Source: Maratus speciosus
Lineage: Eukaryota; Arthropoda; Arachnida; Araneae; Salticidae
Direction of reading: 5' to 3'
NCBI GenBank assembly: GCA_963932465.1
Contig: OZ010787.1
Location: forward strand, 36,212,087-36,276,086
DNA: 64,000 nucleotides
Shown piece after piece: positions 26,100 through 38,699 of this stretch; position 1 is the first letter of the stretch; the number at the start of each line of letters is the position of its first letter. The notes under the pieces are model-generated. The model saw only the letters and a program-made list of their open reading frames with translations, was not told the origin of the DNA and made no database searches. A program made the position numbers and the translations under genes.

Positions 26100-26760
26100 C
26101 TTTCGGGTCAACCAGATTTTTCAAAAGAAAGTCCTGAATATTTTTCAAAAGAAAAAAATAATGTATTTTAATATTAATGAGTGTATATGTGTTCATTTTT
26201 ATACAAGATAGAAACAATTGACATTAGAGATATAATTGTAGACTATTTTTCCATAATTGTATTTAGAATATGTATTTTCTTTCACTTTAGGTTTGAATAT
26301 TTTGGGTTCATGTTAAAATGTGTAGGTTCCAGATTGACATTTTTTTTCTCATGTTCAGGTTGAGCAGAAATTTCAGGTTTAGGCTGCTTTCAACCTGAGC
26401 CATGTCGAACTCCAATTTACAGTGGATCATGAAAAAGTAAATCTGTGAGATAAAAGAGAAGGGCCCCTGTTACTTATTTTATATTTTCGTGTCGCAATGC
26501 CTCTTTATCAGAGTCTTGGAAAATGCGATATTATCCGCTATTGTTTTTATTACATTTCCAGTCAGGTCGACTCCAACTGCTTCAGATTGAGTTTAAATTC
26601 TTAAAAGTCTGGTTAGGTTTAACCCGATTTTTCAAAAGTCCAGAATATATTTGTAATTTAAAACAAAAACTATATTTGAATATAAATGAGTATAGCTATG
26701 TTATTTTACTACATGCATAAAACTTCTGTTGGAGATAGAATTATAGATAATTACAATATT
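26100..26760. repeat. Duplicated segment in the ENT intron
   Basis: About 140 bp from 26100 (landmarks GGTCAACCAGATTTTTCAAA, AGTCCTGAATAT, TATAGATAATT-like tail) recurs near 26610-26760 (TTTAACCCGATTTTTCAAAA). Between them is a second pair of AGGTYSGACTCCAA-like motifs. This may be a degenerate element with ends near 26014 (TAGAGACCTGTATC) and 26840. No clean TSD. Confidence 0.4.
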
Positions 26761-27850
26761 ACTATTACTTTTCAAAAAAGAAAAATGCCAACCAACATGG
26801 CTCAGTAAGAATTCAGTCCAGATTCAACCCTGCTCTAGTATGTAGGGAAAAAAACGCACCAAGACCGCAAATCAGAGTCAGGCCCATCCCGACCCGAGCA
26901 CATATGCATGATTTTTATTGGGTTGGGGCAAATTAAAAAAAAGTTTATTTTCAAAAATTTTGAGAAGGGAAAGAGCATTTCTGTCGAAATATGCACATTA
27001 TTTCAAAATCACTCTAATCTGAAAACGACTAATCTTTGGTGCCATAAACTTTAGAATGATGGAAATAAATCTTATCATAAATTGGTTTTTCAAAAAAATT
27101 TTAATATGTGTGTAAATGCTGCATCAGTAGAAATACCGCTTCACTTGCAACTTTAATTTAAAATGCATAAACACAGTTTCTTCTGGAAATAATGGTATTT
27201 AAATTTCATTATCTTACTATTTTAAATAACTTTGTAATGCTATAACTTTTTTTATTTTTAACATAAGTTTAGCATGTTGTGATCCATCTAACATAGCAAG
27301 TATGTTTTCAGCCCACAAGAAAAAAAAAAGTGGAGTTGCTATTCTAGTTTATATTTTTGATATTTTATAAATAGGTGAAAAAAAATGTGAATAGGAAGAT
27401 ATCTTGTAGGTCTTAGCTTCATTTACAGTTTGTTGTAGTAGGTCATTATTGGCCCTTTTGTCAAGAGAAACAGTCCCTATTTTCTTGTTTTTACTGCAAA
27501 AATTGGGTGGTATCCCTAATATCAATTTTACTGGATATTACCCTCTAGTAACATTTTAAAATTCGGTCTGGGGTGTCAACAGGTATATGTTGGACAGTGA
27601 TGAAGGTTCACTGACCATTACAAATTAGATACTTAGGACACTGGGGAAAATTTGTTGGTATATCAAGGTAAATACATTTTTGTTGAATTGGTTATGAGTT
27701 CTTATTCTTGGTTTGTTTTGAAATCAATCTTTTGATATCTAATTTCATTGAATTGGAATTTAGAAAACTGTGAAATGTTTTTAAAGTGATAAAAAATGTA
27801 ATTTTTCTAATTTTCTGTGCTGTTAATATTTTTTTTCTCTTTTGTTAAAG

Positions 27851-27977
27851 ATGTGTGGAAACAGAGCATGCTCCTATTGCTGGAATGATATCTGCTTTCT
27901 TCTTAGTACTTGGGATAGTATGTGGTGTAAATTTTACACTTCTTGTATCCTGGTTAGTAGAAACTGATCTCTTCTGA
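27851..27977 (+). CDS. Equilibrative nucleoside transporter, last coding exon
   Basis: Follows the acceptor TTTTGTTAAAG (ending 27850). Its first base completes the codon left open at 21041. It then reads 41 codons to TGA at 27975-27977. Early residues CVETEHAPIAGMISAFFLVL match the ENT C-terminus pattern of a charged loop containing E-x-A, then AG-x-x-x-x-F-F-L-x-L-G, and a final helix that ends the protein within about 30 residues. The tail after the last helix is very short (SWLVETDLF), as usual in ENTs. Frame, splice phase and family pattern agree, so this exon and 20845-21041 very probably belong to one transcript. Confidence 0.88.
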
Positions 27978-29100
27978 TTGATGTGTGGGCTTAAATCATG
28001 TAAATTCTTGTAAAAAGTCTTTTGGATAACAATTTTGCATAATTTCTGATGTCTTCATTGAGGTTTTTCTGGAGAAAACTACATTTGAGATATTTCATAC
28101 AGCCTTTCCTATCAGAATAAAATATATCCTTAGACTTGACTTTATTATACAGTTTGTATATTAATACAAATTGATGTTGCATTTGTTGCATATTCTTCAT
28201 ACATATAGTTTATTGTTGTTTTTTACAACTCATGAATTTCTAACTTGTGATCATTAGTAATTCATTGAAAAAAAAATCTCTTGTGTATTTGTTTGTACTT
28301 AATCTGTGTATGTTATTGTTAAAGTTTGTAAGACATTACAAATCCATTTTTGTTTAAACACATAGTTTTGTGTTTTGTTATATTAAGGTACTTCAGTATT
28401 TATTAGCCGTCCTTTTAAAATGTTTTTGTATGATCATTGTCATTTCTATCATCGCAAGTGTGATAACATTCTAATAGCATGTGTTCTGTTACTGTGATAA
28501 TTCAGAAATATTAAAAAAGCAGAAGAAAAAGAAATCTGGTACTATGAGTGATTTAATAATTCACAAATAACTCCTAAAAGGATTGAACACATAATTAATA
28601 ACAAGATTTTTCTACTTTTTCACTTAACTATATTTTTATACTTTTTAAGTATTTTATAATATCAATTTTATTACTTGAAGTCTTAGTGCCATTCATGTAT
28701 GTTGTTTTCAGTAATAGTTTATTGTATGGTATCTTTTATTTCAAGTTTTTATCTAATTTAAATTTTACATTTGCTCCTAATACATACTTTCTGATAATAC
28801 TGATATATTGAAAAATATTTTAAAAAGACTGATTCATAAATTTTGAAGATTATGAGTTTCACAATGCATAAGAAAAATGCTTTTTTAAATATTTTGTTTG
28901 TGCTGTTTTTCATAGGTATGTTTATTACATCAATTTTGCATGACATTTCCTTTTTTTCTATAAATTGTTTATTTTAAATAGCAAAGATGTGTAATTTATT
29001 CCACATATACAGTTATTTAAATAGTACTAGTCTCATTGTGCATAATTAACCTTTATACTGTAATTCATGTATACCAAATAAAATTTAATAAAACAACAAA
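27978..29100 (+). other. Probable 3' UTR of the ENT gene
   Basis: About 1.1 kb of AT-rich sequence after the TGA with no transposon ends recognised. Poly-A signal candidates include AATAAAA at 28116 and AATAAA at 29077-29082. The end given here assumes use of the latter. Confidence 0.45.
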
Positions 29101-31372
29101 CTGCTTATTTCTATATATTTTATGCTTTGAGAAGTGTGCTTTCTTTGTGTTTATTAGTGATTTTCTTGCATAAAATTGTTCTTTAGAGTATGAATGAAGT
29201 TAAAATTAGGAAAGTTACCATCATCTAATCAACCATTGTTCACAACCTCCAGGGGTCCATCGCATGAACCTTTCAGCTGCCAATCAAAACAACCTTTTTG
29301 TTCTTGACCTCCATGATAATGTCATTCACAACTATAACTTTCATGACAAATTTTATTCACATTAGAGATGAATAGAATAATGTTGTGATATAAAGTTTAG
29401 CTTATTTCATATCCAGTTCTCTTCAAGAACTGATATGAAATTAAAAGAGGAGCAAGAGACCAAGCTTTTGAAGTAGATGCATTGAAGTCAATTTTAGATT
29501 TAAAAAAAATCATACTGTTGTATAGTTAAATATTAGACATATTATAATTTAGGTATCATTGTTTTGGACTCTTCTGTAAGATTCATATGAGCTCATTTTA
29601 AGAAAGGAAGTGAAAAATTCTAATTGTATGTAAGAAAAATTTTCCACAATATGAATACTTATTAAAACAGTAAAATTAAATAAAATCTTTTTAGTGTTTT
29701 AATTCTAACTAAAATGTTATGCATAGAAATATGATAAAAAACTGCTTGAAACGTTGTCATAATTTTGCCTGGAAATAATTTTTTAAATCATCTTTTAATC
29801 TGTTTTTCAGACATTCTGTAGTCTAAAAATATAACTGTCAGCAATGTCATTTAATATTATGAAAGCGAAACATGACTACCAATGACCCTAATTTATTCTT
29901 GAATGGATGAGATTTTACCCTATACAAAGCCAAGAATTATATTTGAAATAAATATTAAATCCACACAAACTATGTAAAATAACATTTTTCAACAAACACC
30001 AACCTAGAATTTGAATCCAAATCCAAAATACTTAAATGCCATCCCAGTGAAATTTGTGAAAATGGAAAAATTTCATAGTCGCAATTGGAGGAAAACCATT
30101 GTACCTGTTAAGACAAAGTCATGTCTAAAATGGAATTTTTTTATGGTCATAAGTATTTCATTTTCGCATGCCTTACTGTATTGGTCAGGTAATCCAAAAA
30201 CCACAAAAAGTAAAAATCAACTGAAAAAGTATAGATAGCAGCATGATGCAGTTTTGTGGGAAATGTATAGAAAGATATGGGTTTTTTTAATTTAAAAAAA
30301 TATATCACCTGAATAATTACACTTTGTTACCAAAAAAAATATGTTTGTTGTTGTCACTTGTTGTGCACAGTTTTTATTTCAATTCAACAAAGATTACAAT
30401 TTAAGGGATTCCATTAGTAAAAATAGCTGTCATATGTAGCAAAATGTTCTGCAGTAGATCGAACAAAATTTTTACTGCAATCTCTCTCACTTTAGATTTA
30501 GATAGTGGCAGCCCTTTTGAGACCACTACAGTGCTAACTATTGGTAACAAATGCCGCTATTCTAGCAATATTTTTCACTATTAAAACTAATCTATCTTTG
30601 TGAAAACTACATCATGCTACCGTCTATAATACCTTTCCAATTTTTATTCCTTTTGTGGCTCTGATCACTATACAAACACAAGCCACAAGAATCTACTGAA
30701 AGGCATACTTAATGAATATAGAATACTTCATTTTTTCATCATACAATTAGACATCAAAGTTCTCTCATGAATGTCAAGTCTTCCTTATGATTATATCTGA
30801 ATTCGCAATACACAAACTAATTTTATCGAGCAACGTTAAAGATAAGATCCCTTTATGTTAAGTAGCAGTTCGCTTTCTACAACTGAAAGCTCCCAATGTC
30901 TGGCACCTCTGATGAAAATATTTTTAGCAGTTCTAGATGGCCCTCATTATTAATAAAACTGTGCGAGTCAACTTTTAAAAAGTGAAAGTTATAAATTAAA
31001 TTATTTTGTTTGAATGCTGCAAAAAAGATTTCTATACATTTAATGATTATTCTTGCAAATTTTGCAGTATTTTCTTTTTTTAAAGAAAGAAATGAGTATT
31101 TTTCTCTTATGTATAAAATATGTAACTATCACATACAAAGGAATTATTATCAGTTACCTTGAATTCTTAAATTACAAAGTAATACTTATGAAATAAAAAA
31201 AATTAAATAATCAATTTTTGTATTAAGGTGTATTTATGTAAAAGTGATACAAAATTTAAGATTTATACACCAGATATTTAATTTTTATTATAGCAACTTT
31301 GATTTCTGGAATAAAATAAAGTTAAATAAAATTCCTTCATATGTAGCATTCCATGTGTAGAATTGCAATGCA
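29101..31372. other. Noncoding stretch
   Basis: No gene or complete element was recognised. The ORF at 30011-30238 shows no domain. Composition is like the surrounding intergenic DNA. Confidence 0.5.
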
Positions 31373-32458
31373 CAGTCGTGAAAAAAAAAGTAAACACCTT
31401 CTGCAACAAATCATTGTAGAAGAAAGTTACTGGTACCGCAGGATTGGAAATACTTTTAAATGATGTATACAAAATGTGCTTAGGTGGCCATCTACATATC
31501 AAACCGAACCCTTTTTTTTTTTTTTTTTTTTTTTTCAATAGCAATACCCAAGTTTGACAACATAAATTCTAAATCCTTCAATTAGCCTAAAAATAAATTT
31601 TAATGAAATTTGTATGATCAGTTTCCAGAGAGATTGATTTTTTTATAATGAGCCTATTTTCAGGTCTTTATCCGAATTGAAGTTCAGTACTCGATTGTTG
31701 AAATGCTACAGAATGACTGTCACTTCTATTAATGTATTATTTCTTGACAATATGAACATTTAACTCGCTTAATATGTTTCGACTATTGCCAGCCCAAATG
31801 TTTCTATAAAATGAGTAAAATATATTTTTTCAAATTATGCTTTTTTGCACATCACAAACGGCCCCTTAAACCATCATTTTGAAGTTTTTTAATCATAATT
31901 CGAAAACTACTTGGAAGAAAAATTTTAAATTGAGAATTCAGATGAAGCAGTACATAATAAATATATCTATCAAAAAAATTGTAGGTTGCAATTCATATAT
32001 TTTTTTAATATTAATTTCATAATTCATATTATAAAAATTTTAAAATTACAAATTCAATATATTTATGTTTGGATTTTTTAGTATTATAACCATGCAGCAA
32101 ATTATCACATTAGGATTATATTTTCAGCAATTATTAATAAAAATATGAAAATGTAATTTAACATTTGAAGCTCTAAATTTTGAATGTTTATAATTCATAA
32201 ACTTGTCATCCAAATGAAATTTCGTTTTTAGGCCTAGTTTGAACCGAAGATTTAAAATATACTGTCAAAATTAGGTGTTGCCATTGAAAAAAAAATCAAA
32301 GTTTGGTCATGTTGTGGTTTGTAGATGGCCCCCTAAAGCAAATGTTATATACATAATTTAAAAGTAGACTTTATTTCCAATCATTTGGTACAAGTGACTT
32401 TGTTAAATTATTATTAGTTGCAGAGTTAGTAGGGGTGTTTACTTTTTCCCTAATACTG
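31373..32458. mobile_element. Tc1-like element with long terminal inverted repeats
   Basis: The left end is CAGTCGTGAAAAAAAAAGTA and then AACACC. The reverse complement of the right end is CAGTATTAGGGAAAAAGTAA and then ACACC. Similarity between the arms continues for about 200 bp (ATTGGAAATA, GGCCATCTACA-AACC, CAATRGCAA). The right end abuts TA; the left flank is CA, probably a mutated TA. CAGT-AAAAAAGTAAACACC termini are typical of Tc1-like elements. No transposase ORF is left. Confidence 0.65.
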
Positions 32459-32681
32459 TACAATAAATTTGTAAGTATTGTTTAAATACAACACGTTCAA
32501 AAGGTTGTTTGCTCACAAAACAAGTTTTTAAAAAATTATAAGTGAACACACCTTTCGTTAAATTGTAAGAATTCATATAACAAAGATATTGATTAACAGG
32601 TAAAATGAGTCAAGTGCAACACTTAGATGAAGACATTTTTTAATAGTCTTCATTTTGCTGCATCTTTGACTGTTCAATAAT

Positions 32682-32869
32682 CAGTGATGTAGTCGTAAAA
32701 AAAACAGAGGGTATACGTTCTAAGCAGAGGGTATACGCTCAAGGCAGAGGGTATACCCTAGTGCATATATACTATAGCTTTCTTGAGAAGCAGAGGGTAT
32801 ACGGTGTTCCTGAAAAAAATCCAGAGGGTATACGGCGTATACCCCCATATACCCTCCACTACATCCCTG
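32682..32869. mobile_element. 188-bp hAT-type MITE, inverted sister of 5719-5907
   Basis: A perfect 8-bp TSD, TCAATAAT, lies at 32674-32681 and 32870-32877. Ends are CAGTGATGTAGTCG and CTACATCCCTG. The interior holds five CAGAGGGTATACG motifs, the reverse complement of those in the copy at 5719-5907. Confidence 0.85.
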
Positions 32870-32877
32870 TCAATAAT

Positions 32878-34247
32878 TGTTTTTTCCAACACTGTTCCTA
32901 AAACCTAAAACTGGAAATAGGTACCAGGGTCACAGATTTCAAAAGGTGCAATCTAGGCTACTACTAGAAAAGACCATTTTTATTTATTAGACACAAACTT
33001 GAAATATTGTCATGAGCACCAGTAACATTAGCTATGCTGATATTTCTTATATGCCAGATATTATTCAACTAATAGGGTTTTTGCAATCGTATTATTGTGG
33101 TAATAAATTCCAGTACAATATTAGACTAATATATCTTGCCGCCCCCCCCCCCACATGTAATAACACCCACCTTGGTCTTGATACCTTAAATATATTTAAA
33201 AATAAAATGTAGGAAGTGACCCCCCCCCCCCCCCCCCACAAATCTTCTAACAAGGAGTCAATAATGTATGGTAACTAAACATACAGAAATTTTCTCAATA
33301 TTGTTTCCAATGCCATATAATCTGCAGCTGGTATATTTTTAGACAGAGAAAAATTCTTCAAATAATCCATACCACTGTATAATTATAGGAGATAACTGCA
33401 TATTCAATATTTTGAGAATTCACCACACATTTTTTTAGTATTTCAAATACTGGCTTTTGTAAAGGTGGCCGGTCACTTTTTTGAAAAAAAAATCCAGTAG
33501 TTTTAAAGTTAATATAAATAATTGTGTTTGCAAATTTTGTCTTGCACCTGTAAGTCTCGTGGCTTTTTCAAAGATAAAATTAAGAGACAAAGAGAATTCT
33601 TGAAGTGATTTATATGTATATATATATATATATTTAAATAATCTCTTCTTAATTGTTTTGGTTATATATTGAATAAGTAAAATAACATTCATTTTTTTTA
33701 GGGTAAACATTTGCTCACTCTTGCTCTCATAGCTGGCAGTCCTAATGATAGGGGGCTACATGCCTTCAAAATAATAAAATAAATTATAAGGTAACAAACA
33801 TGTGTGTCTAGCAGATAATTTAAAAGGGCATTGTACTAATTTTTCGAGAAGATTTAAAAAACAATGAAAAAAAAAGGAAATTTTTTGTATAAACCTAATT
33901 CATTGAATCCAGAATCATCTGGATCACTATTTAGTGATTAATATCTACATTAGAGATGGAGTCCATATGTTTTGCAATTAAGATATTTAAAGGAATTTTA
34001 TGTTGAGTATGGTCAAGGCATTCAAAGCATCATTAAACCAATCTGTGACTTCGATATATGATGCATGATGGTTCATCTTCCACTTTTTGCCAAGCTTGTC
34101 TTAAATTTATTTTGAATGATTTATTCACACCAACATGCAGGGGCTTTGAAGTTTTACATAAGTCCCTTGGCATAATGGAAACATAAGTGTAGAATTTTTA
34201 CTCCCCTTTTTTAACAGGCTATGCACTTTCACTTTATCTATAAATAG
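32878..34247. other. Noncoding stretch with poly-C tracts
   Basis: Poly-C runs at 33142-33152 and 33220-33237 and a TA microsatellite near 33610-33633. No gene was recognised. Confidence 0.5.
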
Positions 34248-34567
34248 TAGGGTCAGGTGGGATAAAATGGGTATGAAAAGCACTATTTTTTCATTCAATG
34301 CTTGTTTTCATTGAAACAAAAATGTTTTTTTTGCGTTTGTTTATGCAACTGATGTCTTGGCATAACATGTAAATAGTTGTTAATTTATTTTTAAATTGTA
34401 GAAATATTTTTTTAGTTTTGTATGCACTTTTTATCTGTGAAGTGGGATAAAATTGGTATTGATTGAATATATAATAAATAATTATCGAAATTTACTAGAA
34501 ACTTCATTTGAAGCTTTTATTTTAATTATATAAAGAAAATTATACAAAATTATTTAAAATGCTAACT

Positions 34568-34905
34568 TTAAAAAATTGTAAAATTTTTTATTTTGAAATC
34601 TGTAGTAACCACGGATGTTGAAATGTGGTTCCTTTTAAAAAATTTCCACAATTTGAATTTGGCAACCACATCTGTGTCATTTTGTTCAGGAAATATAAAA
34701 AAATCACCAATGCTTGACTTTGTTAGGAACTTTACTTTGAATTCCTCTCCTCCTGCCTCCATGCCAACAATTTTTCTATTGAATTCAAAAACACTTCTTT
34801 TTTTTTGCATATTTCACTTTAACCCACTTGCCTGGTAAAATTTCAGATACTTTCATCTTATCAGAAGTTGTGCAAGTAGGGTGTGTACTTGAGAATGATA
34901 GGATC
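34568..34905 (-). pseudogene. Transposase C-terminal remnant
   Basis: The - strand reading contains ILPGKWVKVKY, then KIVGME, then VKFLTKS, and FIFPEQNDTDVV. This order (PG-x-W-V-x-V-x-Y, G-x-V, V-x-F-L, then F-x-F-P-x-x-x-D) is the pattern I know from the C-terminal tail of DDE transposase ORFs in arthropod elements. The frame opens near 34905, is read down to about 34568 and has no N-terminal DDE part. Further upstream on the same strand (about 34905-35100) lies TQNEVARHPLEEE with stops around it, which looks like more of the same degenerate protein. It lies about 320 bp inside the left terminus of the outermost element, so it probably belongs to that element. Assignment to a named family is not possible from sight. 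Confidence 0.55.
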
Positions 34906-35861
34906 TTTCTTTCTTATTTGGGAGATTTTGTTTGGTTGGGGCGTTACATTTTCCTTCTTTTCTAAATGATCGATTTCTTCTTCTAAGGGATGTCGTGCCA
35001 CTTCATTCTGTGTCAGAATTTCACCAGCTTTACTCTACATTCATTTCCTTTTACATCTTGCATTTTTCATGCCATATGACTGAGAAGGAAAAATTGCTGT
35101 CAGAATGGCACCTTTTTTAATCTTTGTCTACTCATAGATTATACTGAATCCACATACTTTTGTGTGGCCCTGTAAATCCTATAAACACCACTTTCAATAG
35201 AAAACATGTTGTAGTGCACTTTAATAACATAGACAAATTCAACTGAGTTCGAAAAAATATAACATCACTAAAACATATTTACAGGAATGTTGCTGAATTT
35301 TTTTGTGTGACCCTGTCAATAAGCAATAAATGATATCTACAGAGTTTCTGAAAAGCAAAAAGTTGAATTGAACCCAAAAAGTGGAATTCTGCTGAAAAGT
35401 AGAAGAATCTCATCCCTGTTAATTACATTTTAATTGGATGGATTAAGGTGTGTCCCAACGAAATAAAGCCACCGTAATTCTGTGCCGTAACTGGACACAA
35501 AACAAACAAATAAGAACAAAACAAATATATTAAAGTCCATATACAAATACATATTTACAAGGAGTAACTCATTCCCTGCCCCACCTGGGCAGGAAAAAAA
35601 GATGAATGCGTAAAAAAAGAGGGAGAAGGTGTCCTGCCGAAATAAATCCACTGCCAATATTAGTATTTATTGGTAACTACCGACATTCAAGCTGCTGCAG
35701 TTCAACATGTTTATGATGTCAGGAAGTTGTCAAATACTTGTTCTGAGGCAGTCAAACTTTGTGCAGACTTTAGAAGGCTGTATTTTCTATTTCTCCTGCA
35801 ATATTGCAATGGAAAGAAAACCCACCTATCAAAGTTCGAGAAAGGATAAATAACAGCTTTT

Positions 35862-36061
35862 NNNNNNNNNNNNNNNNNNNNNNNNNNNNNNNNNNNNNNN
35901 NNNNNNNNNNNNNNNNNNNNNNNNNNNNNNNNNNNNNNNNNNNNNNNNNNNNNNNNNNNNNNNNNNNNNNNNNNNNNNNNNNNNNNNNNNNNNNNNNNNN
36001 NNNNNNNNNNNNNNNNNNNNNNNNNNNNNNNNNNNNNNNNNNNNNNNNNNNNNNNNNNNNN
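35862..36061. other. Assembly gap, 200 N
   Basis: Exactly 200 N, probably a fixed-size placeholder, inside the Tc1-like element just before a transposase remnant. ORFs that run through it are not evidence of coding. Confidence 0.95.
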
Positions 36062-36559
36062 GTTGGATTTTCCAGCAGGACAAAACCTCTATTCATGTTC
36101 AGAAATCCTCCTGGGAATGGTTTTTGGATAATCGGGTGTATGTCATGGAATGGCCTGTCCTTTTTCCCTGATCTCAGTCCCCAAGAAAATGTGTGAGGTA
36201 TCCTCAGTAGGGCTGTATATGCTAGAGATGGGAAATAGAGTTACTTTTGGTTAACAGGTTGCATCGTTCCATGCTTGCACAAATAACAGATTCCAACAAC
36301 CTGTTATTTTTTTAACGTATAACTAATGGCTGTGTATGATGTCAACGGGTGTTTTAATTAGAAGGCCTTTAAACAAGATGTTTGAAACAATTTTGGGACG
36401 TACGTATAGACACTGTTTTTTGTTAAGGTGAATCCACACCATTAAAATCAGTTTTTGTTTAAAAACTTGATTTTTACAGGGCAAAACTCACCTAGTTATG
36501 ATACTTTTGATTTTATGCATTTTCAGCTTTTCTGGTACTAAAAACACATATTTTGTTTA

Positions 36560-37410
36560 TGGTGACAAAAACGTCGAAAATTCATAAAGTTCTAAGTATC
36601 ATAACTCAATAAGTTTTAGCTGTAGGAAAATAAAATTTTTACTGTTTTAGTGGTTAGAACATGGAGAAACTTTTTTTGAATGAAGCTTATAGGACCCAGA
36701 CATTGTGAAAAAATTTTAATTTCCGAACTATTTAAAAAGCACTTATTTTAACGTAAATTGGATTTTAAATGATGCATAACAAAATCTGAAACATTTTTGC
36801 TATTGCAACAATACCACTAAAACTAACGATTTAGAAATTAGCTTTTGGTAAATGATAAGAAGAGACATCCTATATAAAAATAAACACAGTTTTAACAACA
36901 TGATTTGTCAAAAAAAAAAAAAAAAAAGGGGGGGGGGGCATTTTATTCCCGATTTCATTGCTGCCATGTGTATCAACGCATATGCATAGTGAAAACCACA
37001 AGAACATGAAAATATTATTTATACATTTTTAGTCAGGTGTCAATGTAATTTTAAAAACGTGTTTTTAAATATTTGCTGACTAAAAATCACAAAATTCATT
37101 GAATTCAAGTATCTTAATTCAGTTAGTTTTGGCCATAGAAGAATAAATTTTTACTGTTTTTACATCTTAAAACATAGAAAAGCTTATAAGCTCCAGATAC
37201 TGTAAATTTTTTTAAAATTTTTTAAGTATAAAAATCAGCTATTTTAATGTAAATCGATTTTTATATGATACAGAACAAAATTTGAAACACTTTTGCAATT
37301 GGAACTACACCTCTAAAACTAATGGTTTAGAAATTAGCTTTTGGCAAACGATAAAAAAAGACATGCTATATAAAAATAAACACTTCTTTAACAACATGAT
37401 TTATAAAAAA
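36560..37410. repeat. Tandem duplication, period about 490 bp
   Basis: A module with landmarks AAGTATCATAACTCAATAAG, AGAAATTAGCTTTTGG, ATATAAAAATAAACAC and TTTAACAACATGATTT at 36560-36910 recurs at 37080-37410. A partial third copy (AAGTATCATAACTCGGTAAA, TAATGGTTTAGAAAATTAGC) lies at 38430-38660, inside the next nested element. Confidence 0.65.
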
Positions 37411-38699
37411 AGAAATATGATCCCCGACTTCATTGCAGCTATATTTATCAACGTCTATCCAAAGATAATCCACAAGAACCTGAAAATGTTATTTATACAC
37501 TTTTAATTAAAAGCAATTTATCTGAACAGATTTTTATTATGTTTTTCAAATTAGTTACAATTGTATTAAAATTTCTTGCTCTTATTTTCTAAAAACACAG
37601 TATTGAGAAACTAATAAATAATAAAAACACATCCCCCCCCCCTTTCTAAAAAAAAAATTACTGTCAAATAAAAAAAAAAAATAAAACCTGTCAAACTTCA
37701 TGAGCAATTAATTACCTTTTTAAACATCAAAGAAACCACTAGCACTATCCAATCAAAAATGGCTACCACAATAACTGTGTCAAAAATGCAACGAAATCAA
37801 AATTATTCCCGTCCTCTAATCCCTTTTAAACATTCAAATTCAAATAAACCACTACCAGGTCAAAAATGGCTAACGAGCTAACCCAGCCAATGCAACGAAT
37901 GTGGAATTATTACCATTCTCTGATATCCTTTATTAAAAAACACGTTTTACTTTTCATTCCAATAAATCTCATCCACAGTGGCGTAGCTACATATTCAGTG
38001 CCCTGGAGCAAGGAAAGTTTGTGCGCCCTCTTGTCACATGAAAGAGTTCTGCCGCAATTTTGTTTTCAAGTTTAAAATTTATAATATTAACCTTAATTCT
38101 ATTTAAAATTTTATTTTTATTTAAAAGTCAAAGTATTTTAACAACGTATTAAATACAAATATTTAAAAATAGATAATGGATAATGAAATGAATTATAATT
38201 TTTTAAGTATGGAGTACCTACAAATATTTTCTGCAAATTGGGCGGGATTTTAATTTTGAATGCGCCAATGAGTCAATGCAATCTGCCGTGCTTAATATCT
38301 ATTGTTTTCTTTTCAAGGGTTTCGAATCATTCTAGAATGCTAATAAAAAACACACTATTGTCAATTTTTTTTCCGCATATGAATGAAACGGGTTTTCTGT
38401 TTTTAGTGCCAAAAAATACTACAATTCCACAAAATTCAAAGTATCATAACTCGGTAAAATTTGGATATAGCACATTTTTTTTTTTTACCTGTTGGAGTAC
38501 GGAGAAGATTTCCCTAAGTGTAACACGAATATAAGTGTAAACCTCATAATTTAAAAAATAACAATTTTGACAAATTACTTTTAAGAGGATGAAGAACAAC
38601 TTTGAAGCTTTTCTACTATTAGAATTATATTTCTACAGCTAATGGTTTAGAAAATTAGCCAGACACCGGTGTCTTCATTGGCTTTTCACTAATCTGAGC

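Larger units (their letters stand above)
21042..27850 (+). other. Last intron of the ENT gene, 6.8 kb
   Basis: Begins GTAAGTT and ends ...TTTCTCTTTTGTTAAAG. It holds a 457-bp palindrome (22010-22466), a 33-bp minisatellite (22865-23575), larger tandem repeats (24120-24640), a pogo-like repeat (24651-25300), a piggyBac-type MITE (25576-25775) and a duplicated segment (26100-26760). ORFs inside it are explained by these repeats. Confidence 0.8.

Noticed and set aside
26014..26845. A further hAT-like element with TAGAG ends
   Set aside because: The ends are weakly similar and the flanking octamers match at only 5 of 8 positions, so it is listed only as a duplicated segment.
34820..34837. Apparent right terminus (CCACTTGCCTGG|TA) pairing with 34250 to make a 586-bp MITE
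   Set aside because: These bases encode PGKWVKV in the transposase remnant on the other strand. The terminus at 45345 matches 34250 much better.
34593..34838. ORF of 81 codons on the + strand
   Set aside because: Shadow of the transposase-like reading on the opposite strand, which has the recognisable motif order.
35770..36196. Long ORFs on both strands across the N gap
   Set aside because: Open only because 200 N have no stops. The only real coding signal is the Tc1-type remnant after 36064.
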